Shown here piece after piece: positions 8,533-17,404 of a DNA stretch of 64,000 nt. The stretch is taken from assembly GCF_022701255.1 (NCBI RefSeq), contig NZ_CP031705.1, forward strand, positions 1,240,001 through 1,304,000, given 5' to 3'. The position numbers and the translations under genes were made by a program. The DNA comes from Microcoleus vaginatus HSN003 (GTDB taxonomy: Bacteria; Cyanobacteriota; Cyanobacteriia; Cyanobacteriales; Microcoleaceae). Under the pieces are notes generated by a model. The model had not been told where the DNA came from. It was given only the letters and a program-made list of their open reading frames with translations, and searched no databases. The number at the start of each line of letters is the position of its first letter. Position 1 is the stretch's first letter.

Positions 8533-9822
8533 TTGAAAAAAGTTTTAGCCATCATCCTCGGTGGCGGTGTAGGCACCCGCCTTTACCCCCTAACCAAACT
8601 GCGAGCCAAACCCGCAGTTCCCCTCGCAGGCAAATATCGCCTCATCGATATTCCTGTCAGCAACTGCATCAACTCGGAAATAGTCAAAATCTACGTCCTC
8701 ACCCAATTCAACTCGGCATCCCTCAACCGTCACATCTCTCGCACCTACCAGTTTTCCGGCTTCACCGAGGGATTTGTCGAGGTGCTCGCCGCCCAGCAAA
8801 CTCAGGAAAACCCCAACTGGTTTCAAGGGACAGCCGACGCAGTTCGCCAATATCTCTCGCTGCTAGAACAGTGGGACGTTGACGAATACTTGATTCTTTC
8901 GGGCGACCACCTCTACCGCATGGACTACCAGAAGTTTGTGCACAGACACCGCGAAACCAACGCCGATATCACCCTCTCGGTTTTGCCAATGGACGAGAAG
9001 CGGGCCTCGGATTTTGGTTTGACGAAAATCGACGACAACGGCCGCATTATTTCTTTCAGTGAAAAGCCAAAAGGCGATGCGCTCAAACAAATGCAGGTGG
9101 ATACTACAAAACTGGGACTGACACCGCAGCAGGCTCAGGAAAGTCCTTACATTGCTTCGATGGGGATTTACGTCTTCAAAAGAGAAGTTCTGATTAAACT
9201 CCTGAAAGAATCTCCAAACCAAACAGATTTTGGTAAAGAGATTATTCCGAATAATGCAAAAGACCACAACGTTCAAGCTTATTTGTTTGACGATTACTGG
9301 GAAGATATTGGAACCATTGAGGCTTTTTACGACGCTAACATGGCTCTGACAAAACAGCCTAAGCCGCCTTTCAGTTTCTACGATGAAAATGCGCCGATTT
9401 ACACTCGCCCGCGTTTCTTGCCGCCGACTAAGCTTTTAGATACTCACGTGACTGAATCGATTATTGCTGAAGGCTGCATTCTCAAACAGTGCCGGATCGA
9501 CCATTCTGTGTTGGGAGTTCGATCGCGCATTGAAGCTGGATGTACGATTCAAGACACTCTGGTCATGGGTGCTGACTTCTACGAACCCGACGCCGAACGG
9601 CATTCGAGTTTGGACAACGGAGGCGTCGCCCTCGGTATCGGTGCAGATACTACAATTCGCCGCGCGATTGTAGATAAAAATGCCCGCATCGGCCGCAATG
9701 TTCAAATAATTAATAAAGAGGGAGTGGAAGAAGCCAACCGCGAAAACCAAGGTTTTTACATCCGCAGCGGCATTATCGTAGTTCTGAAAAATGCCACGAT
9801 TCCTGATGGAACTATCATTTAG
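8533..9822 (+). CDS. glgC: Glucose-1-phosphate adenylyltransferase (ADP-glucose pyrophosphorylase)
   Basis: Makes ADP-glucose from glucose-1-phosphate and ATP, the committed step of glycogen synthesis, allosterically controlled by 3-phosphoglycerate and phosphate in cyanobacteria. The 429-residue length is typical. Seen are the N-terminal nucleotide-binding [20 protein letters not shown], the catalytic [11 protein letters not shown], the sugar-binding FSEKPKGD, and a C-terminal left-handed beta-helix ending in [16 protein letters not shown]. The TTG start at 8533 is chosen because GGAGAAAG lies at 8521-8528 and [12 protein letters not shown] is the usual N-terminus. Confidence 0.96.
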   Translation: MKKVLAIILGGGVGTRLYPLTKLRAKPAVPLAGKYRLIDIPVSNCINSEIVKIYVLTQFNSASLNRHISRTYQFSGFTEGFVEVLAAQQTQENPNWFQGTADAVRQYLSLLEQWDVDEYLILSGDHLYRMDYQKFVHRHRETNADITLSVLPMDEKRASDFGLTKIDDNGRIISFSEKPKGDALKQMQVDTTKLGLTPQQAQESPYIASMGIYVFKREVLIKLLKESPNQTDFGKEIIPNNAKDHNVQAYLFDDYWEDIGTIEAFYDANMALTKQPKPPFSFYDENAPIYTRPRFLPPTKLLDTHVTESIIAEGCILKQCRIDHSVLGVRSRIEAGCTIQDTLVMGADFYEPDAERHSSLDNGGVALGIGADTTIRRAIVDKNARIGRNVQIINKEGVEEANRENQGFYIRSGIIVVLKNATIPDGTII

Positions 9823-9823
9823 T

Positions 9824-9957
9824 TATTAGTCATTAGTCATTAGTCGTCAGTCATTAGTTTTTTAAGTTAAAATCTGTTACCTCTCACCAAGTGAATGATG
9901 ATAAATAAGTAAATTAGTGACAGATTACCAATGACCGATGACTGATGACTGATGACG
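9824..9957. repeat. Heptamer-type tandem repeats (STRR-like), in inverted orientation
   Basis: Repeated AGTCATT units run from about 9824 to 9857, and the complementary GATGACT units run from about 9929 to 9957. Together they can fold into a long imperfect hairpin after glgC. Such short tandem heptamers are well known between genes of filamentous cyanobacteria. Confidence 0.7.
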
Positions 9958-10047
9958 AAAATCCTTCTTTTTTTTGTTGATTATTAATTCCCACCGCTGA
10001 TGCGAGGTTTTCCACATACTTTGCTTTATTCAAAGGCTCGCGCATTA

Positions 10048-10251
10048 TTAATAAGCGACAGTCTCTGTTACTGTCTGCCGTGATACAGATATGCCCGATC
10101 GCCTGCGTCTGGCGAATAACTTCTGATTCTGGTATTTGCGCTGGTAGCACGACTGACAAATACGCTGCCCGTTTCTGAGTACAACACAACTCTCGGAACT
10201 ATCTTTCCAATCGTCGCAGCAGCCGCAAGGCCAACTTAGCAAATAATTCAT
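10048..10251 (-). CDS. Small Cys-rich protein, possible zinc-binding
   Basis: A 67-residue frame with CGCC near the N-terminus and a second pair in ICQSCYQRK, then an Arg-rich RRRR segment. The spacing would suit a one-zinc ribbon. No ribosome-binding site precedes the ATG and no family is recognised. A second frame on the same strand (to about 9914) overlaps its end and also looks partly protein-like, so a frameshift cannot be excluded. Confidence 0.35.
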   Translation of the reverse strand: MNYLLSWPCGCCDDWKDSSESCVVLRNGQRICQSCYQRKYQNQKLFARRRRSGISVSRQTVTETVAY

Positions 10252-11146
10252 AACGTTAGCACCCTCGTGGCGTTAAAACCTGATCCTCTATTATCCTATC
10301 TTAATGTTTTAGACAAGTGTGTGATTTAGCTAACAGACAGGGAAGAGATTATGTTATATTAGTTTGATTTAAATCTCTTCAGAGGTTGTAAAAATAAGCT
10401 TCTATAGCACTGGTCTGGGGTGAGGAAAAAAAATATCGCAATTTTGTGGAAGAACAGCGCTCTTTAGGGTATAATCTAGTCACAATTCAGACACCAGATT
10501 CGACCGGAGTTACTGCTGAGAACCTGTTAAGATTTGCATAGGGTGAAAACCTCATATCGAGACGTTTGCTCGCACCGCGCACCGCAAAAAAAGAGCAAAA
10601 AAAGCAAAAAAAGATCGATCGTCCGCGACATTCAACCCCAGGGGTACTCGCGCCAGCAACAGCAGCAGCTTTCCCGGGATCGCTTCAACCGGGCTGCACC
10701 CTAAAGCTATCGCTGCCTCCCGAAAGCCCCCAAGGCGCAAAACTCCTAAAAATTTATGGTGGCAAGAGTTTCACCGTCTAAAAGCTCAAAGGTGTAGCAA
10801 CGGCCCAGGGTAAGGGCGTTGTTCATTGATTGATGAAAGCATTGTTTTTGTTGTCGAATGCCAAAAGGATTTCTAGACCCGGCTGCTCCGGCCCCCTTCA
10901 GCGCGAGAGAGCCGAATGCTATAAAATATCAAACAGCAGCGGAGTGCGGAAATTGCGATCGTCCAGCAAGAAACAACCGAACTCGATCGAGTCCAAACCT
11001 TTGATAACCTATAATTTGAATGAGATGCCGCAGGCACTTCGGCTCCTGGCATTATACTAATGCGCCATCCTGCGGCTAATTTGGGATTTATTCTTTCTAA
11101 CAACTAACAACTAACAAATAACAACTAATAAAGAGGGGATGGCTTA
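10252..11146. other. Unassigned region with several short open frames
   Basis: No recognised gene. On the plus strand one frame is open from 10398 to 10781 apart from one TAG at 10539-10541. Its first part (VEEQRSLGYNLVTIQTPDS) looks protein-like. A second frame from a GTG at 10543 to 10704 gives a 53-residue Lys/Gln/Arg-rich peptide, and a third frame over about 10559-10820 is also open and basic. All frames being open reflects the A-rich, C-rich composition, so none is called. A structured RNA is also possible. Confidence 0.35.
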
Positions 11147-12151
11147 ATGGCTGCAACAGATTTTAAAGACTATTACGCTATTTTGGGACTCAACAAAACT
11201 GCCACTTCTGACGAAATAAAAAAAACTTTCCGCAAACTAGCCCGCAAATATCACCCAGACATGAACCCTGGGAACAAAGAAGCCGAAGCTCGTTTTAAAG
11301 AAGTAAACGAAGCTTACGAAGTGCTATCAGACCCTGAAAAACGCAAAAAATACGACCAATACGGTCAATACTGGAAGCAAGCTGCCACGACTCCAGGCGG
11401 ATGGCCGGGCGGGGGCACTACAAATGTAGACTTTGGCGGGGTTGACTTCAGCGAGTACGGCAGTTTTGACGAATTTATCAATGCCTTGCTAGGCCGCGCA
11501 GGTAGCAGTGCGGGTAGTGGGCGCAACGCCAAGTGGAATTACAGCAACTACCGCAGCGGCGGGCCCACCGGTTTTGGCGGATTTGAAGATTTTGCGGGGT
11601 ACGAAAACCGCAGCGCAGGAGGCTCTCTCGACACCGAGGTGGTGATTTCCCTGACTTTGGGGGAAGCATTTCGGGGAACTTCTAAGCGAGTCGCCACGGG
11701 CGAAGTTTCGATTCCAGCAGGAGTAAAAACTGGCAGCAAAATTCGGATAAAAGGCAAAGGTCAAGTTGACCCATACACCAAGCAACAGGGAGATTTGTAC
11801 CTAAAATTAGAAGTTTTGCCTCACGCTTTCTTCCAGTTTGAGGGAGAGAATTTGGTCTGCGAAGTGCCGATAAGTCCCGACGAAGCGGTGTTGGGAGCTT
11901 CAATTGAAGTGCCAGCGCCTGAAGGTATGATAACTGTAAAATTTCCCGCCGGGATTCGTTCGGGTCAGTCTTTACGGTTGCGGGGTAAAGGATGGCCAAA
12001 ACCGAAGAAAAACGAGCGGACTGATTTGTTGGTAAAAATTGCGATCGTGCCACCGAAAGAAATTAGCACTGTAGAACGCGAATGCTATGAAAAAATCAAA
12101 GCAATTAGCACTTTTAATCCCCGGAGCAATTTAAACCAAGCGCTACTTTGA
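11147..12151 (+). CDS. DnaJ-class co-chaperone without zinc finger (CbpA/type B)
   Basis: A 334-residue J-domain protein. The J domain is at residues 6-70 with the HPD motif at 36-38. A Gly/Phe-rich linker follows (about 83-160, with [15 protein letters not shown]), then two C-terminal substrate-binding beta-domains ([39 protein letters not shown]). The four CxxCxGxG repeats of classical DnaJ are absent, unlike the dnaJ at 54.3-55.4 kb. It stimulates an Hsp70 partner. The start has AGAGGGG about 8-10 bases upstream. Confidence 0.9.
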   Translation: MAATDFKDYYAILGLNKTATSDEIKKTFRKLARKYHPDMNPGNKEAEARFKEVNEAYEVLSDPEKRKKYDQYGQYWKQAATTPGGWPGGGTTNVDFGGVDFSEYGSFDEFINALLGRAGSSAGSGRNAKWNYSNYRSGGPTGFGGFEDFAGYENRSAGGSLDTEVVISLTLGEAFRGTSKRVATGEVSIPAGVKTGSKIRIKGKGQVDPYTKQQGDLYLKLEVLPHAFFQFEGENLVCEVPISPDEAVLGASIEVPAPEGMITVKFPAGIRSGQSLRLRGKGWPKPKKNERTDLLVKIAIVPPKEISTVERECYEKIKAISTFNPRSNLNQALL

Positions 12152-12323
12152 AAAAACTTGCATTCATTGCCCGTCTCCAACAAAATTAGGAAGAGGAGCG
12201 AATCATCCCTCGGGTTTAGGCGGGTGTACAAATATCCTGGCTCTGAACTCATCGATATTGGTCTACCCGCGCCCAAACGGATTTAGCTTAATCAACCTAT
12301 TCATACTGGAGCCTTCCACCTTC

Positions 12324-12599
12324 TCAAGACTCTTCGCTAGCTTTGAGCTGACTGGGTTGGCGACCTTGCTTGATGTGGATGCTAATGTTTTTAGCTCCTT
12401 TCTTTTCCAAGTCTGTGATGTAGGCGTTAGTGTTATTAGAAGCTTCATCTTTGCTGTCGTAGGGGCCAAAGTAATAGGTGTGCTGCGGCGAATCTGTGTC
12501 AACTTCTACCCACCACTGGCGACCTCTACCGCTGGTCATCGGTTGAGTCAGTATCGAAACCGCCGCAAGGAACATACCGAACATATAAAGTTCAAACAT
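12324..12599 (-). CDS. DUF1816 small protein, copy 1
   Basis: The 91-residue product has a hydrophobic N-terminal segment (MFGMFLAAVSIL) and the DUF1816 core: WWVEVDTDSP, TYYFGPYDSKDEA, YITDLEKKGAKNISIHIK. DUF1816 is found mainly in cyanobacteria and its function is unknown. The ATG is preceded by AGAGGTG. It is a paralogue of the gene at 12878-13168, with the same strand, order of segments and upstream element, so the two arose by tandem duplication. Confidence 0.75.
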   Translation of the reverse strand: MFELYMFGMFLAAVSILTQPMTSGRGRQWWVEVDTDSPQHTYYFGPYDSKDEASNNTNAYITDLEKKGAKNISIHIKQGRQPSQLKASEES

Positions 12600-12673
12600 A
12601 ATTCACCTCTGCAACAAGTTAAGTAGTGTTTACTCTTCTCAACTTATCAGCGCAAATATCTTGATCGGCTCAT

Positions 12674-12687
12674 CCTCAGTGCTGATT
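12674..12687 (-). promoter_or_regulatory. Shared upstream element of the DUF1816 pair, copy 1
   Basis: CCTCAGTGCTGATT (plus strand) lies 75 bases upstream of the first DUF1816 start. The identical 14 bases lie 69 bases upstream of the second gene at 13237-13250. It is either a conserved promoter element or sequence left over from the gene duplication. Confidence 0.45.
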
Positions 12688-12877
12688 TGACGCAGGTAAT
12701 TTTTGAGAGTTGGTGCTGGCTAAAATCAGCATTTCGGTGGAGAAGAGTTTTAGGCGGAGCGAATCTAAGTCGCTGCTACACATACAAAGTCGGCTAGGTA
12801 AGGACTAGAAAAAGAGCCTTTTTATCTTATTGTTGAGATTTTTGTTGAGATTTGAGTTAACTCAAAACTCAACATCA

Positions 12878-13168
12878 TTAAATCGCTACACTTTCTGAGA
12901 CTTCCTCTTCGCAAATGGTCAAATGGGAAGGCTGACACCGTTTAATGCGGATGCTAAGCCTTTTGGCTCCCTCGCTTTCCAAGTCTTCTATGTAGCCGGG
13001 AGTATTGCTGGAAGCTTCTTTGTCGGTATCAAAGGGGCCAAAATAGTAGGTACAGTGGGGCAAATCGGTGACAATTTCTACCCACCATTTCTCAGACCGG
13101 CGGTCGCTGGGCCCGGCAAGCAGGGACAAGACTGCGACGTAGATACAAAATAAATAAAATCCGAGCAT
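12878..13168 (-). CDS. DUF1816 small protein, copy 2
   Basis: From the ATG ending at 13168 the product is 96 residues: hydrophobic N-terminus (MLGFYLFCIYVAVLSLLAG), then WWVEIVTDLPHCTYYFGPF, GYIEDLESEGAKRLSIRIK and a short acidic tail. This matches DUF1816 (cyanobacterial, function unknown) and its neighbour at 12324-12599. A longer in-frame start at 13213 is possible, but that extension has no counterpart in the paralogue. The N-terminal segment could be a membrane anchor or signal peptide. Confidence 0.75.
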   Translation of the reverse strand: MLGFYLFCIYVAVLSLLAGPSDRRSEKWWVEIVTDLPHCTYYFGPFDTDKEASSNTPGYIEDLESEGAKRLSIRIKRCQPSHLTICEEEVSESVAI

Positions 13169-13236
13169 CTTGATTATTGAGGGGTGATTTAATTTATTAT
13201 TTAAATGTATCAAAATAATTGGCCCCCTGGAATCAA

Positions 13237-13250
13237 CCTCAGTGCTGATT
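13237..13250 (-). promoter_or_regulatory. Shared upstream element of the DUF1816 pair, copy 2
   Basis: Identical CCTCAGTGCTGATT copy, 69 bases upstream of the second DUF1816 gene; see copy 1 at 12674-12687. Confidence 0.45.
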
Positions 13251-13323
13251 GTGAGGCGATCGAACAGAGATGTTAGATGTTATATCTTAGATTTTCCTCC
13301 CCTCTAAAAAAAATCTAAAGCAA

Positions 13324-13341
13324 AACCCGCCGGTGCGGGTT
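13324..13341 (-). terminator. Rho-independent terminator of the DUF2993 gene
   Basis: AACCCGC at 13324-13330 pairs with GCGGGTT at 13335-13341 around a 4-base loop. Read on the minus strand it follows the stop of the gene at 13408 and leads into a T-rich stretch (TTTTGCTTTAGATTTTTTTT). Confidence 0.65.
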
Positions 13342-13407
13342 GTTTGCTAACTGAAAAATCCTCTTTTTCCCAACCAGATGGCTGGGCCAACCTCAGCCTG
13401 CTGAGGT

Positions 13408-14163
13408 TTAGCGCTTGCCTTGGGGAAACTGTTCGATACCAGCCCAACCGTAGAAAACCAGCTCGTCGTTCTGAACTCGGCAGCGGTCTACTCGCAGTTG
13501 AGTGCCCTCTAGGGCAAATTTGTCTAAGTCGAGCAAGTTATTTACGTGGGCAATTATAGCTTGAGCCAAGTCTACTGCTTGCCCGTCACCGCCGTAAGTA
13601 ACGCTGACAAATTGGATTTTGCGTCGGTCTTCTACTTGCAACTGAGCTGTAATATCTATCTTGACAGGTTCGCTAGCATCGCCTACGGTAATTTCGGACT
13701 GAAGGCGAATTGATTTGTCGGCTCCGAAGCTGACTTCAGTGTTGTGAAAGTGCAGAGATTGCTCTTGGTACTTCAGCTTCTGGAGTTTTTCAACTACAAA
13801 AGGTGTATTGAATGAGGTGGTTAAATCCGATCGACTTAAGACTACTCGCATATTTGCCTGGGTAGGCTGCCGCAATTTTACTTGACCTGCAAAAATCGCC
13901 CCAAAATCTATGGAGAGTGCTTGCAGATAGAGTTCCATCACTTCTATACGCAGGCCGTTGTACATCAACATACCTTTGCCAACGAAGTCGAAACCGTCGA
14001 TGCTTCCCTGCAAGAGTTTGGCTACTGGTTCGACTCGGATGTTGGCTTCGGCCTTTTCAGAACGTTTGAATAAGGCCGCGATCGCAGCTCCTGCTACTTT
14101 GCTGACAAGGCGATCGCCACTTTGACCTTGAAAGGATGTACCGCTAAACAAAGCTGCTACCAT
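13408..14163 (-). CDS. DUF2993 (LmeA-like lipid-binding) protein, copy 1
   Basis: A 251-residue protein of the DUF2993 family, related to the mycobacterial phospholipid-binding LmeA. Hallmarks are the N-terminal amphipathic helix with GDRLVSKVAGAAIAALF, the tandem beta-rich TULIP-like core (LYLQALSIDFGAIFAGQVKL), FNTPFVVEKLQKLK, and the C-terminal LDKFALEGTQLRVDRCRVQNDELVFYGWAGIEQFP. No classical signal peptide is visible. It is a paralogue of the gene at 16667-17404; the two point in opposite directions and flank a pentapeptide gene and a DICT protein gene. Confidence 0.78.
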   Translation of the reverse strand: MVAALFSGTSFQGQSGDRLVSKVAGAAIAALFKRSEKAEANIRVEPVAKLLQGSIDGFDFVGKGMLMYNGLRIEVMELYLQALSIDFGAIFAGQVKLRQPTQANMRVVLSRSDLTTSFNTPFVVEKLQKLKYQEQSLHFHNTEVSFGADKSIRLQSEITVGDASEPVKIDITAQLQVEDRRKIQFVSVTYGGDGQAVDLAQAIIAHVNNLLDLDKFALEGTQLRVDRCRVQNDELVFYGWAGIEQFPQGKR

Positions 14164-14293
14164 TTATTCGTTTGCTCATTTACAGTCGCCATTATAACGT
14201 CCTATTAAGAAATGTTAAAATAGCTTGTGCTTATTCACATCATAAGCACGGATTGTTTAGTTGGTTTGCATGGAAAATCACATTTTTGATTTT

Positions 14294-14884
14294 TTAATTG
14301 CTCAGGGGGGTGCCTTGGAGACAAGCGCGATCGAGCAACGCTCCATCCCAAAGGGTTTGTTCGATCATGGCACAAAGCAAATTAGCCCCCGTCAGGTTAG
14401 CGCCGCGCAGTACGGCTCCATTCAAGATCGCTTCTTCCAAGTCAGCTCCCGACAAATCAGCGCCAGACAAATTGGCATTGCTCAAATCGGCGGAGTGCAA
14501 AATTGCCCGAGCCAAAGCAGCGCCCCGCAAATCGGCGCCCCGCAAATCGACACCGCTCAAATCCAAATTGCCGATCGAGGCCCCCGTCAAAAAAGCACCC
14601 CCAAAACTTGCGTCGCGCACTAAAGCGTTAGCGAAAGAAGCTCCCCGCAAATCGGCATTCCGAAAATCTGCGCCTCGCAAGTCAGCGCCGCTCAAGTCAG
14701 CGCCACGGAGGTTGGCTCGCAAATTGGCCCGTTGCAAGTTAGCGCCGGCGAGATTAGCTCCACTCAAGTTGGCTTGAGACAAGTCGGCACCGGCGAGCTC
14801 GGCTCCTGCTAAGTCTGTACCGGCTAAATCAGTGCCGGCCAACATGAGAATTTTGCCTTTGCGTATGGCTTCTATGTTAGTCAT
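14294..14884 (-). CDS. Pentapeptide-repeat protein
   Basis: A 196-residue protein made almost wholly of A(D/N)LxX pentapeptides from about residue 15 to 180 (GADLSQANLSGANLAGANL and so on). These should fold as a right-handed square beta-helix. There is no signal peptide or other domain, so it is probably cytosolic. Functions in the family range from gyrase mimicry to thylakoid-lumen roles and cannot be told apart here. The repetitive codons leave long open frames on the opposite strand, which are artefacts. Confidence 0.85.
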   Translation of the reverse strand: MTNIEAIRKGKILMLAGTDLAGTDLAGAELAGADLSQANLSGANLAGANLQRANLRANLRGADLSGADLRGADFRNADLRGASFANALVRDASFGGAFLTGASIGNLDLSGVDLRGADLRGAALARAILHSADLSNANLSGADLSGADLEEAILNGAVLRGANLTGANLLCAMIEQTLWDGALLDRACLQGTPLSN

Positions 14885-14972
14885 TAGTCAGTTGTCAGTT
14901 GTTGGTTGTCAGTTGTTGGTTAACAGTCAACAGTCAACCGTCAACAGTCAACCGTCAACCGTCAACAGTCCA
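14885..14972. repeat. Heptamer-type tandem repeats (CAGTTGT / GTCAACA families)
   Basis: Repeats of GTCAGTTGTTGGTT-type units pass into tandem GTCAACAGTCAACCGTCAAC units up to the end of the DICT gene. The two halves are partly complementary (TTGTTGGTTGTC against AACCGTCAAC) and can form a hairpin. The same units recur at 32626-32660. Confidence 0.7.
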
Positions 14973-14978
14973 GTTATT

Positions 14979-16391
14979 TTATAATGCCGGAGCGGCTGCG
15001 GTCGTGCGATCGCCCAAATCCTCCAACCACACATTCGGCAGTTGGCTGGGGCGGTTCGGTAACTGCATCAAACCTATTTCTGCCAGCCTGACGACGTTAC
15101 CGAGAGTTTCCACCAAAGCCGGATCGAAGCGAGTGCCAGACAGTTCGCGGCACTGTTCCAAAGCTTCGCTCAAACTCAAGGCCGGACGATCGCCACGCGG
15201 TTGAGTCATTTCTTGAAAATCAGCGACCAACCCCAAAATCCGCGAAGCAACGGGTATGGTTTCGGCTCGCAAACCCTCTGGCCTGCCGCTGCCGTCCCAA
15301 TATTCTAGGTAGTGCTTGACAATTTCCGCGACAGGTGATAGCTCAGGCATTGCTTGCAGCAGTTGGGAACCAATGAAACTGCGATCGCGCCAAAATGAGA
15401 AAGTTGCTTGGTCAAAAGCATCGGGAGTGCGATCGAACACCTCATTCGGGGCAGAAATTAAGCCGACTCGAAATAGCAATCCAGCCAGCCGCAGCCTCCG
15501 CAACTGCAAAGCCGGCAAATCCAGCAGTTGACCCAAAGTTTCCGACAAAGCCGCCACCTGCAAGGACGCTGTAGGGTTTGAGGTATCGCGTTCGTCCACG
15601 CGCTGGGCCATCCGCAGAAAAGCTTGAAGTTTGTTAGCGTTCAAATTGCGGCTGACGCGCAAAGCTTGACCTTCCAATTCCCACAACTCGCGGGTTTGGC
15701 GGTTAATTGCTACCATTTGCTGCTGAGAACTTTGCAGGTAAGTGACTATCCGCGATACCACGCCACTAATGTCGGCCAAGGGCGGGCCAATGGTAGCCCG
15801 GATTTCGTGGTACATTTCCAGCAAACTGTCGGCCAGGGGAGAGTTGTAATGTCGCGTCTGTTCTATAAAAATTTCTGCAGCAGCCGACACCAAAGACTGG
15901 TCAAACGACCACAAACCGTAGAACTTTCGTTCTGTATCTACTTCGGGCTTGCCCTCGGGCAAGTATTCCTGGGCGGAAAGTTCGCGGCAAAGCACCATTG
16001 CTTTGTATGTGGGGGCGAGGATGATTAAATTCCATTCTTCGATGATGGGGTCGTTTTCATCGAGATTTATTAAAGATACATTTTCTAATTGACCGGTTTT
16101 GTGGGTAGCGAAACCGCTGTCGGCTACTGCACCTATAACAACGCGCCGAGAGGCCTTAGCAATATCGAGGTAGCGATCGGCTTCCTGTAAATACCATTTA
16201 CCCTGCTGAAACGTTACCAAAACTAAGGGTTGGAGTTCGCTCTTGTCCCCGCCACTGGTTTGCAAAATGTGGTCTTCTAGGGCGTGACATAGGGCTACGA
16301 GGGTGTTTTTGAAGTATACCCCGTAGCTAGAAGGCAGTTTTCCGTCGGGAAGCGTAGCTTGTAGTCGGGCGAGAGTTGATTCTGGATTCAT
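14979..16391 (-). CDS. DICT sensory domain protein with degenerate HD-GYP domain
   Basis: The 470-residue protein has a DICT domain at about residues 20-190 (VLVTFQQGKWYLQEADRYLDIA, LILAPTYKAMVLCREL), a helical linker, and a C-terminal region at about 250-440 with the HD-GYP layout. The late motif HYLEYWDGSGRPEG (360-373) is clear. The metal-binding HD pair expected in a LLHDIGK context reads LLFRVGLIS at 305-313, so His, Asp and the GK are lost. Phosphodiesterase activity is therefore unlikely, and a binding or scaffold role is inferred. DICT domains are associated with light or c-di-GMP signalling proteins, mainly in cyanobacteria. Confidence 0.78.
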   Translation of the reverse strand: MNPESTLARLQATLPDGKLPSSYGVYFKNTLVALCHALEDHILQTSGGDKSELQPLVLVTFQQGKWYLQEADRYLDIAKASRRVVIGAVADSGFATHKTGQLENVSLINLDENDPIIEEWNLIILAPTYKAMVLCRELSAQEYLPEGKPEVDTERKFYGLWSFDQSLVSAAAEIFIEQTRHYNSPLADSLLEMYHEIRATIGPPLADISGVVSRIVTYLQSSQQQMVAINRQTRELWELEGQALRVSRNLNANKLQAFLRMAQRVDERDTSNPTASLQVAALSETLGQLLDLPALQLRRLRLAGLLFRVGLISAPNEVFDRTPDAFDQATFSFWRDRSFIGSQLLQAMPELSPVAEIVKHYLEYWDGSGRPEGLRAETIPVASRILGLVADFQEMTQPRGDRPALSLSEALEQCRELSGTRFDPALVETLGNVVRLAEIGLMQLPNRPSQLPNVWLEDLGDRTTAAAPAL

Positions 16392-16666
16392 TACAAAAGG
16401 CTGTGCCGGCTTTTATTTATTGTAGCGGGCGATCGAACTTCTAGAAAAGACTTTGGGCAAAAATCCAAGTTTTTGAGTTTTCACCGCTTCGCAACCGAGT
16501 CAATGTAGACTGCGCCGAAGAGTACCTGATTAATTTTAGGAATTTTCTGAAAACCCTCTGTCTTTGGCTGAGTTTTTTTCAAACGATAAACCTGCCGAGA
16601 GGAAGACGGTAAATGACTTAGGTATTAACTACTATTTTTACAACAATATTATTAGGAAGTCTGAGC

Positions 16667-17404
16667 GTGCTTCAACAAAATAGAAGTTTAGGGGAACAGG
16701 CGATCGACAAAGTTGCCGAGATTGCTATTGCTAGCAAATTAGACGAATCGGAAACTTTGTCTGTCACAGTTAACACCGATCCTGGCCAGCTAGCCCAGGG
16801 AGAAGTAGAGGCCGTTGCCGTTGAGGGCAAAGGATTGGTAATGCAAAAAGATTTGCGCGTGGAAGAATTGCAAATTCACGTCAAGGATATTGCTGTCAAT
16901 CCCCTGAGCGCTATGTTTGGGAAAATTGAAATGAACGGGCCTGCCTTCGGTGGGGCGCGCGCAGTTTTAACAGAAAGCGATATCAACCGCGCTTTTAATT
17001 CCGAATACATCAGCAGGAAACTGAAAAACTTAAAAGTTACTGTTGACGGACAACTGCAGACAATAGACGTTAAAACTATTGAGTGCCAATTGCTAGCCGG
17101 AAAAATCGCTTTAAATGCTGAGGTATTGCTGCGGGAAACTGCCTCGACTGAAAAAATTTATTTTACAGCAAAACCTCAGATCGCAGATGGCGGTTGGGCA
17201 ATTTCTCTTGAGGATGTCGAGTATCCCGAAAACAAGGAATTTTCGCCTGAGTTAACAGCAGCTTTGGCGGAGAAAGCTGGTGAAGTTTTAAACTTGCGAA
17301 ATTTTGAACTTGAGGGAATGTCCCTGCGAATTCAAAAACTAGATGTGGAAGCTGGTGTTCTCACTTTGCAAGCTGAAGCGAAAGTCGAACAATTTCCAAA
17401 TTAG
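16667..17404 (+). CDS. DUF2993 (LmeA-like lipid-binding) protein, copy 2
   Basis: A 245-residue DUF2993 protein, paralogous to the gene at 13408-14163. Shared features are an N-terminal amphipathic segment (LGEQAIDKVAEIAIASKL), GKGLVMQKDLRVEELQI, the NRAFNSEYISRKLKNLKV segment matching FNTPFVVEKLQKLK, and a C-terminal LRNFELEGMSLRIQKLDV...AEAKVEQFPN. It starts at a GTG at 16667 with TAGGAAG at 16652-16658. The product is probably membrane-associated and lipid-binding; exact role unknown. Confidence 0.75.
   Translation: MLQQNRSLGEQAIDKVAEIAIASKLDESETLSVTVNTDPGQLAQGEVEAVAVEGKGLVMQKDLRVEELQIHVKDIAVNPLSAMFGKIEMNGPAFGGARAVLTESDINRAFNSEYISRKLKNLKVTVDGQLQTIDVKTIECQLLAGKIALNAEVLLRETASTEKIYFTAKPQIADGGWAISLEDVEYPENKEFSPELTAALAEKAGEVLNLRNFELEGMSLRIQKLDVEAGVLTLQAEAKVEQFPN

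Noticed and set aside
14298-14777. Long plus-strand frame opposite the pentapeptide gene
   Set aside because: It is the antisense of a repetitive codon pattern, with biased Lys/Ala/Pro composition. The minus-strand frame has the clear family.
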